NCBI GenBank assembly: GCA_033398695.1
Contig: CM065817.1
Span: 63,662,001 to 63,726,000 of the forward strand
Reading direction: 5' to 3'
Origin: Orobanche coerulescens
Taxonomy: Eukaryota > Streptophyta > Magnoliopsida > Lamiales > Orobanchaceae
Length of the DNA: 64,000 bases
Shown: positions 23,734 through 35,820 of the stretch, one piece after another
Position numbering within the stretch: the first letter of the stretch is position 1
Layout: every line of letters starts with the position of its first letter
Translations under genes and position numbers: made by a program
Notes under the pieces: generated by a model
Databases searched by the model: none
Seen by the model: the letters and a program-made list of their open reading frames with translations, nothing else
What the model was told of the DNA's origin: nothing

Positions 23734-24449
23734 ATCCTCCCCTTTAAAAAATTTCGCCTCGAAATTGAGCTTCAGAAAGAACTTTGAAAATCTATATCAA
23801 ATCTTGTATGAGTATTTTCATCAATAACTTTAAAAATATCGTGCAAGAAAAACATCACTTTGAAACCTTTCCTTGAAATCATATTTTGTTCCTTTAGGAT
23901 AACATTTAAACTTTCACATATCTTTGCCGACACAATCATTCTATACTCATACCGAAATTTTAAGTCTTCATAAAAGAGTGAATGCTTGAAAACATTACCT
24001 CGGAGTCGACGTTGGGCGCGACGATGAACCACATATTCTATCGAAAATATAATAATGACGTAAATATTCTGTATAATTTTAAAAATAAGAAAGTTTTTAA
24101 ATATCTTGTTTTGTATAAGTAAATCTTTTTTTTTTAAAACCTCCTTAACTGTATAGTCCCATACCTATACAGTCTTGGAATACCTCTCGTTCTGGTGAGA
24201 ATTCGTTTCAGTCATGTCCCCCTCCGCCTAGAAGCCTTGTGAGGAGCCGCTCATTGTCCGTACCGTTTTTCTTATTGCACCGGCAATCACTCCCCTTTCT
24301 CGGAGCCACTCATTGTCCGTGCGCTTTTCTATTGCACCGGCGATCACTCCCCGCCCTCGTCGGCCCCGGGTGTCACATGTTCACCAGCTTCCGCTTGGTT
24401 CATCCCCAAATCTCACCGTACTGACAGAGTAATTGCTCCGATACCATTC
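23734..24449 (-). mobile_element. D internal segment 3
   Basis: 716 bp. The PPT-adjacent hairpin has lost one loop base (AATTTCG-CCT-CGAAATT) while both arms are intact. PBS complement at the end. Confidence 0.9.
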
Positions 24450-25309
24450 TGTAACGCCCTGGCTTTCTTAATTAAAAAGAACGTTACACGGCTCAAATTT
24501 TTCCATAAAATTTTTCTATAAATTCGAAGTATTTGCGGAGGTATTTTAGTCAGTAAATATTCAATAAAACTCGTTTATTCAAACATCAGTACAGTTTTAC
24601 AAAAACATGGGAAATCACATATTCAGACATAGTCCGTTGAAATTATATTCGTTGAAGAACATCAAGTGTTTCGTAAAAATAATAACAATTACGGCGACAA
24701 CATCTTTTATTCTTTAGAATTTCATCATGTTGGGAGTATGTATTCATCTTCTGCTTGTCCCGATAGTCGATTCCTTAGCCTGCAAAATATAAACGACAAG
24801 GTGTGAGTACACGAGCATACTCAGTGAGATTAAACCCTTATAAATCGTCAAAATCATGTCGTGTAATGCACATAAAACATTCTTATCTGTGTGAGACTCG
24901 TCTCGGCTTTCTTTCATTCTTTCGACCCCTCACGGGTCGTCATGTTACACGACACAACGATGACCGTAACATATTAAAACAGTATAACCTCACCTCGTTT
25001 GCTGAAATCTTGAAATATCTTCCTTTGAATTTGGCTCGGTTGTCCTTCTTGGATCCCGGATACACTTCTCCTAGCACTTGAAAATACTTTTTCATATTTC
25101 CGGTCATAAATTCTTGATGTAAAATCTGAAATCTCTTTGAGGACTTTTATCAAACACCTTTGAAAACTCCGATTTGAGCTGTCTATTTTATCGGGATTTT
25201 TAAGGCCTTTTTAATTTTTGTAATAGAAATATGTTACGGGAGTTTTAAAGTAGAGGTTCATAGGTTCAAAATGATATATTATATGTACAAAAATACGTCC
25301 GGTAACATG

Positions 25310-25317
25310 TATAAATA
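25310..25317 (-). promoter_or_regulatory. TATA box of D LTR4
   Basis: TATTTATA on the minus strand in CCCCTATTTATACATG. The plus strand reads the canonical TATAAATA, so strand use is not settled by the box alone; the PBS and PPT set the element orientation as minus. Confidence 0.5.
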
Positions 25318-25343
25318 GGGGCTCAAATTCGGTTGAAAATCAA

Positions 25344-25640
25344 CCTTACCCGGACAGCTGGAAGCATTATCCGGACAGCTGGAAGCCTTATCCGGACAGC
25401 TGGCCGAGAAGCTTCTGTCGGTCGTGACCGACCTTATCCGGACAGCTGGCCGAGAAGCTTCTGTCGGTCGCGACCGACCTTATCCGGACACCTGAACGAG
25501 AAGCTTCTGTCGGCCGTGACCGACCTTATCCGGACAGCTGGACAGCCTTATCCGGATAGTGGTCGAGAAGCTTCTGTCGGCCGTGACCGGCATCTGTCGG
25601 TAGGCATGTCTGTCGGTGACCGGCAAATGTCGGTCAACTT
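25344..25640 (-). repeat. Minisatellite in D U3
   Basis: About five units of roughly 55 bp. Each has a CCGGACAGCTGG part and a dyad part such as GTCGGTCGCGACCGAC (a perfect 16-bp palindrome) or GTCGGTCGTGACCGAC. Found in every D LTR, upstream of the TATA box in element sense. Confidence 0.8.
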
Positions 25641-26016
25641 AGCTCAGCCGGTTCGACCCCTTCCCGATGTCCAAATTCGATTTTCCGATCTGTTCCGGAC
25701 TCGTCGGAGTTAAATCTTCGATATGCTCGGAACGGATTTTCGATAATATTAAAATAATAATTTAATATTATTTTTGCAATATAAGTGTTCTGTAATGAAA
25801 TTTTATCGTATCAAAATCGTCGGAACTTTTCGAAATCACTTTCATAAATTCTAAAAATGATGCTTATAATTCATTTTGAAATCTTTTCCTTTTAAGTCCT
25901 TCATTTTATGCTAGGAACGTATCGGTCCAAGTATCAGACAACCTATAAATATTAAAATCAAAATCCATGATCGTTAGCAAAATAAATAGTATTTAAATAA
26001 GTATTGAGGAGTTACA

Positions 26017-26735
26017 ATCCTCGCCCCTTTCAATAATTTCGTCCTCGATATTGATCTTCGTAAAGAACTTTGATAATCTATTTCAATTCTTGTATGAGTA
26101 TTTTCATCAATAACTTTAAAAATATCGTACAAGAAACATCACTTTGAAACCTTTCTTTGAAATCATATTTTGTTCCTTTAGGATAACATTTAAACTTTCA
26201 CATATCTTTTGCCGACACAATCATTCTATACTCATACCGAAATTTTAAGTCTTCATAAAAGAGTGAATGCTTGAAAACATTACCTCGGAGTCGACGTTGG
26301 GCAGCAGCGATGAACCATATATTCTATCGAAAATATAATCATGCCGTAATTATTCGTTATACTTTTAAAAATAAGAAAGTTTTGAAATATCTTGTTTTGT
26401 ATAAGTAAATATTTTTTTTTTAAAACCTCCTTAACTGTATAGTCCCATACCTATACAGTCTTGGAATACCTCTCGTTCTGGTGAGAATTCGGTTCAGTCA
26501 TGTCCCCCTCCGCCTAGAAGCCTTGTGAGGAGCCGCTCATTGTCCGTACCGTTTTTCTTATTGCACCGGCAATCACTCCCCTTTCTCGGAGCCACTCATT
26601 GTCCGTGCGCTTTTCTATTGCACCGGCGATCACTCCCCGCCCTCGTCGGCCCCGGGTGTCACATGTTCACCAGCTTCCGCTTGGTTCATCCCCAAATCTC
26701 ACCGTGCTGAGAGAGGACTTGCTCCGATACCATTC
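26017..26735 (-). mobile_element. D internal segment 4
   Basis: 719 bp. The PPT and hairpin region carries base changes (CTCGCCCCTTTCAATAATTTCG, CGATATTGATC), so this hairpin is weakened. PBS complement at 26721-26732, three bases from LTR5. Confidence 0.9.
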
Positions 26736-28303
26736 TGTAACGCCCTGGCTTTCTTAATTAAAAAGAACGTTACACGGCTCAAATTTTTCCATAAAATTTT
26801 TATATAAATTCGGAGTATTTGTGGAGGTATTTTAGTCAGTAAATCTTCAATAAAACTCGTTTATTCAAACATCAGTACAGTTTTACAAAAACATGGGAAA
26901 TCACATATTCGGACATAGTCCGTTGAAATTATATCCGTTGAAGAACATCAAGTGTTTCGTAAAAATAATAACAATTATGGCGACAGCATCTTTTATTCTT
27001 TAGAATTTCATCATGTTGGGAGTATGTATTCATCTTCTGCTTGTCCCGTTCGTCGATTCCTTAGCCTGAAAAACATAAACGACGAGGTGTGAGTACACGA
27101 GCATACTCAGTGAGATTAAACCCTTATAAATCATCAAAATCATGTCGTGTAATGCACATAAAACATTCTTATCTCTGTGAGACTCGTCTCGGATTTCTTT
27201 CATTCTTTCGACCCCTCACGGGTCGTCATGTTACACGACACAACGATGACCGTAACATATTAAAACAGTATAACCTCACCTCGTTTGCTGAAATCTTGAA
27301 ATATCTTCCTTTGAATTTGGCTCGGTTGTCCTTCTTGGATCCCGGATACGCTTCTACTAGCACTTGAAAATACTTTTTCATATTTCCGGTCATAAATTCT
27401 TGATGTAAAATCTGAAATCTCTTTGAGGACTTTTATCAAACACCTTTGAAAAACTGTCAGATTTGAGCTGTCTATTTTATCGGGATTTTTAAGGCCTTTT
27501 TAATTTTTTTAATAGAAATATGTTATGGGCGTTTTAAAGTAGAGGTTCATAGGTTCAAAATGATATATTATATGTACAAAAATACGTCCGGTAACATGTA
27601 TAAATAGGGGCTCAAATTCGATTGAAAATCAACTGCATCGGACAAATGGAAGCATTATCCTGACAGTGGAAGCCTTATCCGGACAGCTGGCCGAGAAGCT
27701 TCTGTCGGTCGTGACCGACCTTATCCGGACAGCTGGCCGAGAAGCTTCTGTCGGTCGCGACCGACCTTATCCGGACACCTGAACGAGAAGCTTCTGTCGG
27801 TCGTGACCGACCTTATCCGGACAGTTGGACAGCCTTATCCGGATAGTGGTCGAGAAGCTTCTGTCGGCCGTGACCGGCATCTGTCGGTAGGCATGTCCGG
27901 CGGTGACCGGCAAATGTCGGTCAACTTGGCTCAACCGGTTCGACCCCTTCCCGATGTCCAAATTCGATTTTCCGATCTGTTCCGGACTCGTCGGAGTTAA
28001 ATCTTCGATATGCTCGGAACGGATTTTCGATAATATTAAAATAATAATTTAATATTATTTTTGCAATATTAGTGTTCTGTAATGAAATTTTATCGTATCA
28101 AAATCGTCGGAACTTTTCGATATCACTTTCATAAATTCTAAAAATGATCCTTATAATTTATTTTGAAATCTTTTCCTTTTAAGTCTTTCATTTTATGCTA
28201 GGAACGTATCGGTCCAAGTATCAGACAACCTATAAATATTAAAATCAAAATCCATGATCGTTAGCAAAATAAATAGTATTTAAATAAGTATTGAGGCGTT
28301 AAA
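26736..28303 (-). mobile_element. D LTR5
   Basis: 1568 bp; end GGCGTTAAA as in LTR2. Tandem-repeat block 27632-27925. LTR2 and LTR5 share AACTGCATC at the array start, so they belong to one subtype. Confidence 0.92.
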
Positions 28304-29024
28304 ATCCTCCCCCCTTTAAAAAATTTCGTCCTCGAAATTGAGCTTCGTAAAGAACTTTGAAAATCTATATCAAATCTTGTATGAGTATTTTCATCAATAA
28401 CTTTAAAAATATCGTGCCAGCAAAAACATCACTTTGAAACCTTTCTTTGAAATCATATTTTGTTCCTTTAGGATAACATTTAAACTTTCACATATCTTTT
28501 GCCGACACAATCATTCTATACTCATACCGAAATTTTAAGCCTTCATAAAAGAGTGAATGCTTGAAAACATTACCTCGGAGTCGACGTTGGGCAGCAGCGA
28601 TGAACCACATATTCTATCGAAAACATAATCATGCCGTAATTATTCGTTATACTTTTAAAAATAAGAAAGTTTTGAAATATCTTGTTTTGTATAAGTAAAT
28701 CTTTTTTTTTTAAACCTCCTTAACTGTATAGTCCCATACCTATACAGTCTTGGAATACCTCTCGTTCTGGTGAGAATTCGGTTCAGTCATGTCCCCCTCC
28801 GCCTAGAAGCCTTGTCAGGAGTTGCTCATTGTCCGTACCGTTTTTCTTATTGCACCGGCAATCACTCCCCTTTCTCGGAGCCGCTCATTGTTCGTGCCCT
28901 TTTCTATTGCACCGGCGATCAGTCCCCGCCCTCGTCGGCCCCGTGTGTCACATGTTCACCAGCTTCCGCTTGGTTCATCCCCAAATCTCACCGTACTGAG
29001 AGAGGACTTGCTCCGATACCATTC
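28304..29024 (-). mobile_element. D internal segment 5
   Basis: 721 bp with PPT, hairpin, two-copy direct repeat and PBS complement. Non-coding. Confidence 0.92.
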
Positions 29025-29440
29025 TGTAACGACCTGGCTTTCTTAATTAAAAATAACGTTACACGGCTCAAATTTTTCCATAAAATTTTTATATAAATTC
29101 GGAGTATTTGCGGAGGTATTTTAGTCAGTAAATCTTCAATAAAACTCGTTTATTCAAACATCAGTACAGTTTTACAAAAACATGGGAAATCACATATTCG
29201 GACATAGTCCGTTGAAATTATATTCGTTGAAGAACGTCAAGTGTTTCGTAAAAATAATAACAATTATGGGGACAACATCTTTTATTCTTTAGAATTTCAT
29301 CATGTTGGGAGTATGTATTCATCTTCTGCTTGTCCCGTTCGTCGATTCCTTAGCCTGAAAAACATAAACGACGAGGTGTGAGTACACGAGCATACTCAGT
29401 GAGATTAAACCCTTATAAATCGTCAAAATCATGTCGTGTA
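29025..29440 (-). mobile_element. D LTR6, left part (split by B1)
   Basis: TGTAACGACCTGG start. Stops at GTGTA (29436-29440), the left TSD copy of B1. Confidence 0.92.
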
Positions 29441-32218
29441 TGTAACACCCCAAAAAGAGGCTATTACAGTGCCGTGAATCCCACACTAGGACCCACCAGG
29501 CGATATTCAAAACAGATTAAACAAATATTATTTGTGATACCGAACCACAATGAATAGTCATTACTCCTATTAGGAGTTTACTAAAACATGGCCAACGACC
29601 TTATAATACACAGGATCCAAAAACAAGTATAAACCATATGGAGATGGAAAATACTTCAAATGTCAAATACAACCAAATAGCAATTTAAATAAAACAGGAA
29701 ATAACATAACACGGTTTAACATAACCGGACAACAAGAGATGTGGGGGCCCCCCGAACTAGTATCCCTCGAACCCTTCGCCGTCGACATGCTCTTCCCGTG
29801 CCTTGCCTTTGCCTCGACCTAAAATACAATGCAAGTATTTCGCCCAACACAGGGTCAGATATACATGATAATCAATTCTTCTGACATATACAATTCACAT
29901 ATATAGATTTCAAAGAAATCATTCCGACTATCAATCATACCCCTCGGGCGTATGAAACGAACAGTCACAAGCATCCAATACTATGGACGATTTACAGTAT
30001 GGCTCAAAGATGGACATCACAGTACGCCCGATCCGGAAATGTGTCCGTGTACATGTCCGCCCCGTATACGGAATCCAGAAATATACGTGGGACAATGTAC
30101 CTAATTAGCCTCACGAAACTACGTCCCGTGTGCACAGTCCAATGAGGAATAATATCCACGCATGACTATATATGTGCCTGGCTAAAAATCCTACACAATG
30201 ACCAATCGGAACGCAGATATGATTCCGGATATGTCACGATACAACATGACAACGAATTCAACAAATCACATATCCGATTAAGGATCAAGAAAAACTCACC
30301 GAAGTGAAAATAAGGCCAACGAGATTCAATGATTCAAAACGACGTACTTGGGAATGCAACCCCATGAAGAAAACGGAATAACGTCAAGGACAATGTCAAA
30401 TCACGACAAACATTTCATGAACAATTCATACATATGAAAGATATAACCATCAGAAGAATCTAATCATCATTATAACCAAGCAAGATAACTTGCCTCAAAT
30501 CCGTAAGCGAAAGATAGTCCTTCTCCAAATGATCAAACAGACGGTATCCTCGGTTAAACACTCAATCGAACAAGCAACCTTGAATGAAACGTAATTCATT
30601 CAATAACATATTCACATAATATTAATATCAATTCGTAGGAAACGACGCCCGCAACCTACTCGAATAATGCATCCCCCCTGATGAATACCTTAACGATTAA
30701 TGAAAGGTTTCATTACAACTAATTCATCTTCCATAATCGGATTACCATACCAAAAGTGTCCTGTAATTCTCTTGTTATTCCATGAACAAAAACATCTTCA
30801 ATTTGCCAATAAAATTGGTTTAAATCAAATTCTCATGTTCTACAACATCTCCTATTATAAAAGGATAGTCATAATGAATTTGATACTCAATCTACCATGA
30901 TAGTATCATTCATAAACAGCATCATCTACTTAAGAACACTATCTATTTAGTATGATGATGAACCACATTCTAAGTTATCAACACAATAGATTAATGAAAA
31001 GTTATTGTTGTAAGATCCTTATCATTCTTCAAAGACTTGTGGCGAACAAATATGATTTGTTAAAGCTTCAAGATTTCGAACTAGATCATCTAATCTTATC
31101 TTTAACATTATCAAGTTCTTCTCAAGGTAAATAAATACCTAAAATGGTGTTTAAACACTTTATGATATCAAGTTCTTGACTAAATCCGCTTATGATGAAG
31201 CTAACCGATCCAACAATGTCCCTTGAGCTAAATTCGTCCAGAAGATGAGTAATGACAACTACAAACATGGTTACCATTACTACAATATCAAGAACTCCTC
31301 TAATCTAAACCCTCATTTATCATCTTCATCAAGAAGTGTTTAAAGAGTTTAATTATAACCATGTTTTACTTTCTTAATCTAACTCTAGGTGAAGTATAAT
31401 TCGTCATTAATCATCAACATAAGAAAATAATGCAGAGAAGAAAGCACACCTACCTCCAGAAATGAAGAACAACTTCAATGCTATGAGAGAATATATTCCA
31501 AGCTTAAAAACAACTCCAAATCTCCAAGGAAATGAGCTCCACTCCGAGATTCAAGGCTTAGAAACAAGTTGGTGAAGGTTGATATCGTTTTGGTAGTGCA
31601 GAGGTATGATATGTGAAGAGAGAAATTCGGTTTGGGGTTGTGAAGAAATGAAAAACAGGCTGGTCCAATAAATAGACTGTGCAGACTTAGCACACGCTAT
31701 CGGGACAGATTAGCGTACGCTAATGAACTTACGTACGCTATCCGGTCGATATTACGTACGTAAGCGGCTTACAGTGGCTACTGTCTTGAATTATCGCAAG
31801 CCGTTAGCGCACGCTAATGATAAACGGGTTACGCATGCTAATAAAAGAAGATTCTCACCGACACGACAGCTCAGACTTAGATCACATGCATGCTAACGGC
31901 TAAGGAGTTCACGTGCTGAAGTCAACTGCTGCCAGATTCCCTCTTAGCGTACGCAACCGAGGAAACCTTACGCACGCTAATGCACAGGATTAGCGTACGT
32001 TAATCTTACTGTGTAGCGTATGCTACATAGACAGAAAAATTCGAAAATGCAACACTCTAATTAACATCGAATCATCACATATGAAATGAAATAACAACGA
32101 TATGATATTCAAATCTATAATACCACGACATAATACTAAATGCAACGATTCATGATAATCAGATTATCTGAATAATACAATGACAGGTAAAAATGAAAAG
32201 TTACAGTCGGATATTACA
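29441..32218 (-). mobile_element. B1 left (3') LTR
   Basis: 2778 bp, TGTAACACCCCAAAAAG to CGGATATTACA. U3 holds the palindrome array 31686-32027 and a TATA-like box TATTTATT (minus strand, 31668-31675). The stretch 30600-31450 is A+T-rich without a convincing reading frame. Confidence 0.95.
31686..32027 (-). repeat. Palindrome array in B1 U3 (left LTR)
   Basis: About ten variants of TTAGCGTACGCTAA, such as TTACGTACGTAAG, TTAGCGCACGCTAA and GTAGCGTATGCTAC, at irregular spacing immediately upstream of the TATA-like box. Repeated in the right LTR at about 39580-39920. Confidence 0.75.
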
Positions 32219-32255
32219 TACTCCCCCCCTTAAAAAGAGTTTCGTCCTCGAAACT
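32219..32255 (-). other. B1 polypurine tract and adjacent hairpin
   Basis: Reversed PPT TACTCCCCCCCTTAAAAAG, then the hairpin AGTTTCG-TCCT-CGAAACT (32238-32255). In sense the hairpin begins inside the pol TAG stop codon (32254-32256). Confidence 0.8.
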
Positions 32256-34041
32256 AAGGGGTAAATAACTCGGGGTATCTCGCTCGCATACTATCCTCGG
32301 TCTCCCACGTAGCCTCCTCGACTCCGTGTCGTGACCACTGAACTTTCAGTAGGGGAATCGTCTTGTTCCGCAACTGCTTGATCCTCATCTCGAGTATCCG
32401 TACAGGACGCTCCTCGTACGAATGATCCTCTGCTAATTCAATATCTTCGAATTGAAGTACGTGGCTCGGATCAGCAACATATTTCCTCAACTGGGAGACA
32501 TGAAACACGTTGTGAATCTTACTCAAGGTCGGTGGCAAGGCTAGTCGATAGGCCAGATCACCTACACGCTCCAGAACCTCAAATGGCCCAATGTACCTTG
32601 GGCTCAGCTTGCCCCTTTTTCCGAAACGAAAAACACCTCGAGTAGGAGACACCTTCATTAACACATGGTCACCAACCTCGAACTCAAGCGGTCGTCGACG
32701 GTGGCTAGCATAAGACTTCTGTCGACTTTGAGCCGTTAACAACCGACTCTTAATCAAAGTGATCTTCTCACGGGAGGCTAACAACATATCGGGTTCTGTA
32801 CCCAGAGATTCTGATAGTTCGTCCCAACACAAAGGGGACCTACAGCGACGGCCATACAATGCCTCATACGGTGCCATCTGAATCGAAGCGTGCCAACTAT
32901 TATTATAAGTGAATTCCACCAAAGGTAGCTGGGCTTCCAAATCGTTCCTCCAATCAAGAGCACATGCTCTCCACATATCCTCTAGAGTCTGGATGGTTCT
33001 CTCCGACTGACCATCAGTCTGTGGATGAAAAACCGTACTGAAATTCAACTGCGTGCCCATCGCACGATGAACTGCCTTCCAGAAGTGTGACACAAATCGC
33101 CCGTTACGGTCTGATACAATGCTCTTGGGGGTACCGTGTAGTCTCACAATTTCCTTAATAAACAGTTGGGCCAATCTCTCGGGGCCCCACGTGTCCTTAA
33201 TCTCCAAGAAGTGGGCTGATTTGGTCAGACGGTCCACAATCACCCAAATCGTATTCATTCCTCGACGACTCGTCGGCAAGCTAGTGATAAAATCCATAGA
33301 TATGTCCTCCCATTTCCACTCAGGAATCGGGAGCGGTTTCAGCATTCCTGCGGGTCGCTGGTGCTCAATCTTAACCTGCTGACAGGTCAAACATCTCGAA
33401 ACGAATTCGGAAACCTCACGTTTCATATTCCCCCACCAATAATTCTGCTTCAAATCCTTATACATCTTGCTAGAGCCCGGGTGAATTGAGTACGGGGTAG
33501 CATGGGCTTCTCTCATGATAGAGTTCCTCAACTCTTCGTCAGCGGGTACACAAACTCGATTTCTAAAACGTATCAATCCATCCGCGTGGATCACGAATCC
33601 AGGGGCTTTCCCCTGGTTTACTTCATCCCGAACTCGAGATAAGAATGGGTCCGTAACTTGCTTCGATTTGATCATATCATCAAGAGATGAAGAAATCTCA
33701 AGGGTGCAAAGTTGTCCCTGAACACACTGTAACCAAACTTCAATTTCTGACCTCATAAGGTCCAACTGCAACTCTCTCTGTGCTGTCAAACGGCTCAGCA
33801 TCTGTTCTTGCACGGTTTTACGGCTTAATGCGTCGGCAACCACATTTGCTTTACCCGGATGATAAAGGATCTCGATATCATAGTCCTTGATTAATTCTAG
33901 CCACCTTCTCTGTCTCATGTTTAACTCTTTCTGAGTAAAAATGTATTTTAGGCTCTTGTGGTCTGTAAAGATCTGGCAGGAAATTCCATAAAGATAGTGA
34001 CGCCAGATTTTTAAAGCGAACACCACGGCTGCTAACTCCAA
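32254..34041 (-). CDS. pol: Pol C-terminal half: RNase H end, integrase, chromodomain-like tail
   Basis: 595 residues downstream of the premature stop. The start given is the first Met; the frame is open back to the TAA at 34078-34080, so this is the in-frame continuation of the protein ending there. RNase H end: TDHKSLKY (about 26-33) and ADALSR (69-74). Integrase zinc-binding region: H180, H187, C217, C220. Integrase catalytic DD35E: D250 (SMDF), D311 (SDRNGRF) and E347 (GQSERT). [10 protein letters not shown]...FHVSQLRKY (485-521) is the C-terminal integrase region. The tail [19 protein letters not shown]...ATWETED (545-583) resembles the chromodomain of Tekay/Del chromoviruses. Integrase inserts the cDNA into the host chromosome; the tail is thought to steer insertion to heterochromatin. 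It ends TAG, where the PPT-adjacent hairpin begins. Confidence 0.93.
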   Translation of the reverse strand: MELAAVVFALKIWRHYLYGISCQIFTDHKSLKYIFTQKELNMRQRRWLELIKDYDIEILYHPGKANVVADALSRKTVQEQMLSRLTAQRELQLDLMRSEIEVWLQCVQGQLCTLEISSSLDDMIKSKQVTDPFLSRVRDEVNQGKAPGFVIHADGLIRFRNRVCVPADEELRNSIMREAHATPYSIHPGSSKMYKDLKQNYWWGNMKREVSEFVSRCLTCQQVKIEHQRPAGMLKPLPIPEWKWEDISMDFITSLPTSRRGMNTIWVIVDRLTKSAHFLEIKDTWGPERLAQLFIKEIVRLHGTPKSIVSDRNGRFVSHFWKAVHRAMGTQLNFSTVFHPQTDGQSERTIQTLEDMWRACALDWRNDLEAQLPLVEFTYNNSWHASIQMAPYEALYGRRCRSPLCWDELSESLGTEPDMLLASREKITLIKSRLLTAQSRQKSYASHRRRPLEFEVGDHVLMKVSPTRGVFRFGKRGKLSPRYIGPFEVLERVGDLAYRLALPPTLSKIHNVFHVSQLRKYVADPSHVLQFEDIELAEDHSYEERPVRILEMRIKQLRNKTIPLLKVQWSRHGVEEATWETEDSMRARYPELFTP

Positions 34042-34077
34042 GTCATGGGTCGGATAGTTAACTTCATAGGGTCGCGA

Positions 34078-35820
34078 TTATCTCGATGCATAGGCAATCA
34101 CTTTCCCTTCTTGCATTAGTACACATCCCAGACCCTGCCTCGACGCGTCACTATACACCACAAATCCTTCCGTCCCTTTTGGTAAGACCAAAACAGGGGC
34201 CGAAATCAATCGACTCTTGAGCTCATCAAAACTCTTCTGACATGTTTCTGACCACAAATACTTCTGGTCCTTTCGCAGTAAGTTAGTCATTGGTTGTGCA
34301 ATTTTAGAAAATCCTTCTACGAACCGTCGGTAGTAACCTGCTAGGCCGAGGAAACTACGAACTTCCTTCACGTTCTTCGGTGGTAGCCAATCTCGAATGG
34401 CTTCCGTCTTTTGTGGGTCCACTCTCACCCCTTCGGCTGATATCACATGCCCGAGAAAGACAACCTCAGGCATCCAGAATTCACACTTAGAAAATTTCCC
34501 ATAAAGTTGTTCCCACCTCAATGTATCGAGAACTTGGTGGAGGTGACGCTCGTGCTCCTCGTGGTCGCGAGAGTAAATCAGAATGTCGTCTATGAAAACG
34601 ACTACAAAGCGATCCAGGTAGTTAATAAAAACTCGATTCATCAACTCCATGAATACTGCCGGTGCATTAGTCAGTCCAAATGGCATCACCACGAACTCAT
34701 AATGCCCATAGCGAGTACGGAATGCTGTCTTTGAAATGTCAGACTCTCGAATCCTCAGCTGATGATAACCAGATCTCAAGTCGATCTTAGAAAACACGGC
34801 AGCTCCCTGAAGTTGGTCCAATAAATCATCAATACGAGGCAAGGGATACTTGTTCTTGATGGTTACCCTGTTCAGCTCACGGTAATCAATACATAAGCAT
34901 AGAGATCCATCTTTCTTCCGTACGAATAACACTGGTGCTCCCCAAGGGGACGCACTAGGTCGAATATAGCCTTTGTCAGTCAACTCCTCAAGCTGGTTCT
35001 TGAATTCTTGCATCTTAGTCGGAGCCATACGGTACGGTGCTTTTGAAAGCGGGGACGTACCTGGTTCTAACTCAATAATAAACTCCACGTCACGATGAGG
35101 AGGTAAGCCTGGTAACTCGTCTGGAAATACATCGGGGTAATCTTGGACTACCGGAATGTCGGCCAATTCAACTGGTCGATCTGTTGTTTTGGTCATGTAG
35201 CACCAATAACCAATACACCCTTGATTAAGCAGTTTCACTGCTTTCATAGCGCTGATGATTCTCCCAGAACGACTGGGATTATCGCCTCGAAAAATACACT
35301 CGAATCCATCATCAGAAGTGACGGTAACCATCCGTTTGCGGACACTGAGTATTGCATCGTGACGATCCATCCAATCGATACCCAAGATTATATCATCCTT
35401 AGGTAGATCGACTACAATCAGATTTGACAACCACTCACGGTCGTTCAAACGAATCGGACAGTCCTGGACTTCACGATTTCCAATAATTCTTTTACCATCA
35501 GGTAGACCAATCACGTAGGGCTCACAATTGATAACATGGTCTAGAGGCAAACGACTTAAACAAGAAGAAGATATAAAGGAGTTTGAAGCACCGGTATCAA
35601 AAAGTACACATACAGTGGGAGTGGATCTCGAGTATACCGAAATCATGCCGCCTCGGGATCGTCGGCTTTCTTCATCTCGTAAATCCTGGTTTCGCGATCG
35701 GCACCCAGTGTACCACTTTGATTCCCACGGCCCATTCCCTATTCGCCCCGGTGGTCTGATAGGAAGCGGACGGAGGCGTCCGGTTCTCGACAAGATTGAA
35801 GCTGGATCATGAGACGCCAC
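34078..35820 (-). CDS. pol: Pol N-terminal half: protease, reverse transcriptase, RNase H start
   Basis: 580 residues. Aspartic protease motif [10 protein letters not shown] (73-82, catalytic D75). [18 protein letters not shown] (302-317, where an Arg is usual in place of the first Cys of CLC), [26 protein letters not shown] (379-390) and the active site FIDDILIYS (409-417). RNase H opens with [17 protein letters not shown] (554-570). The frame stops at a TAA (34078-34080) where a Gln codon (CAA) is expected; one C-to-T change explains it and the frame is otherwise continuous. The first ~57 residues are probably in the wrong frame relative to Gag: the CCHC frame (36011-35739) overlaps in another phase. 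Function: copies element RNA into DNA in the particle. Inactive in this copy unless the stop is read through. Confidence 0.93.
   Translation of the reverse strand: MASHDPASILSRTGRLRPLPIRPPGRIGNGPWESKWYTGCRSRNQDLRDEESRRSRGGMISVYSRSTPTVCVLFDTGASNSFISSSCLSRLPLDHVINCEPYVIGLPDGKRIIGNREVQDCPIRLNDREWLSNLIVVDLPKDDIILGIDWMDRHDAILSVRKRMVTVTSDDGFECIFRGDNPSRSGRIISAMKAVKLLNQGCIGYWCYMTKTTDRPVELADIPVVQDYPDVFPDELPGLPPHRDVEFIIELEPGTSPLSKAPYRMAPTKMQEFKNQLEELTDKGYIRPSASPWGAPVLFVRKKDGSLCLCIDYRELNRVTIKNKYPLPRIDDLLDQLQGAAVFSKIDLRSGYHQLRIRESDISKTAFRTRYGHYEFVVMPFGLTNAPAVFMELMNRVFINYLDRFVVVFIDDILIYSRDHEEHERHLHQVLDTLRWEQLYGKFSKCEFWMPEVVFLGHVISAEGVRVDPQKTEAIRDWLPPKNVKEVRSFLGLAGYYRRFVEGFSKIAQPMTNLLRKDQKYLWSETCQKSFDELKSRLISAPVLVLPKGTEGFVVYSDASRQGLGCVLMQEGKVIAYASR

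Larger units (their letters stand above)
24450..26016 (-). mobile_element. D LTR4 (near-consensus copy)
   Basis: 1567 bp. Tandem-repeat block 25344-25640 with units TTATCCGGACAGCTGGCC plus GAGAAGCTTCTGTCGGTCG. TATAAATA at 25310-25317, i.e. TATTTATA on the minus strand just downstream of the block. Among the best-preserved LTRs. Confidence 0.93.

Noticed and set aside
24803..25081. 92-residue plus-strand frame (MSTRAYSVRLNPYKSS) conserved in several D LTRs
   Set aside because: Antisense to the element; its conservation equals that of the whole LTR and it is lost in copies with small indels.
25310..25317. Plus-strand promoter from canonical TATAAATA in D LTRs
   Set aside because: PBS and PPT set the element as minus; the box reads as TATTTATA on that strand and matches the position of boxes in B and C. 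Antisense transcription is not excluded.
25333..25713. Plus-strand frames starting MKINLTRTAGSI repeated in each D LTR
   Set aside because: They are translations of the U3 minisatellite on the strand opposite to the element, breaking wherever the repeat changes; no domain and no conservation beyond the DNA repeat.
28770..29096. 108-residue frame in D internal segments (FSHVPLRLEALSG)
   Set aside because: Antisense to the element, includes the translated 58-bp direct repeat and crosses the PBS into the LTR.
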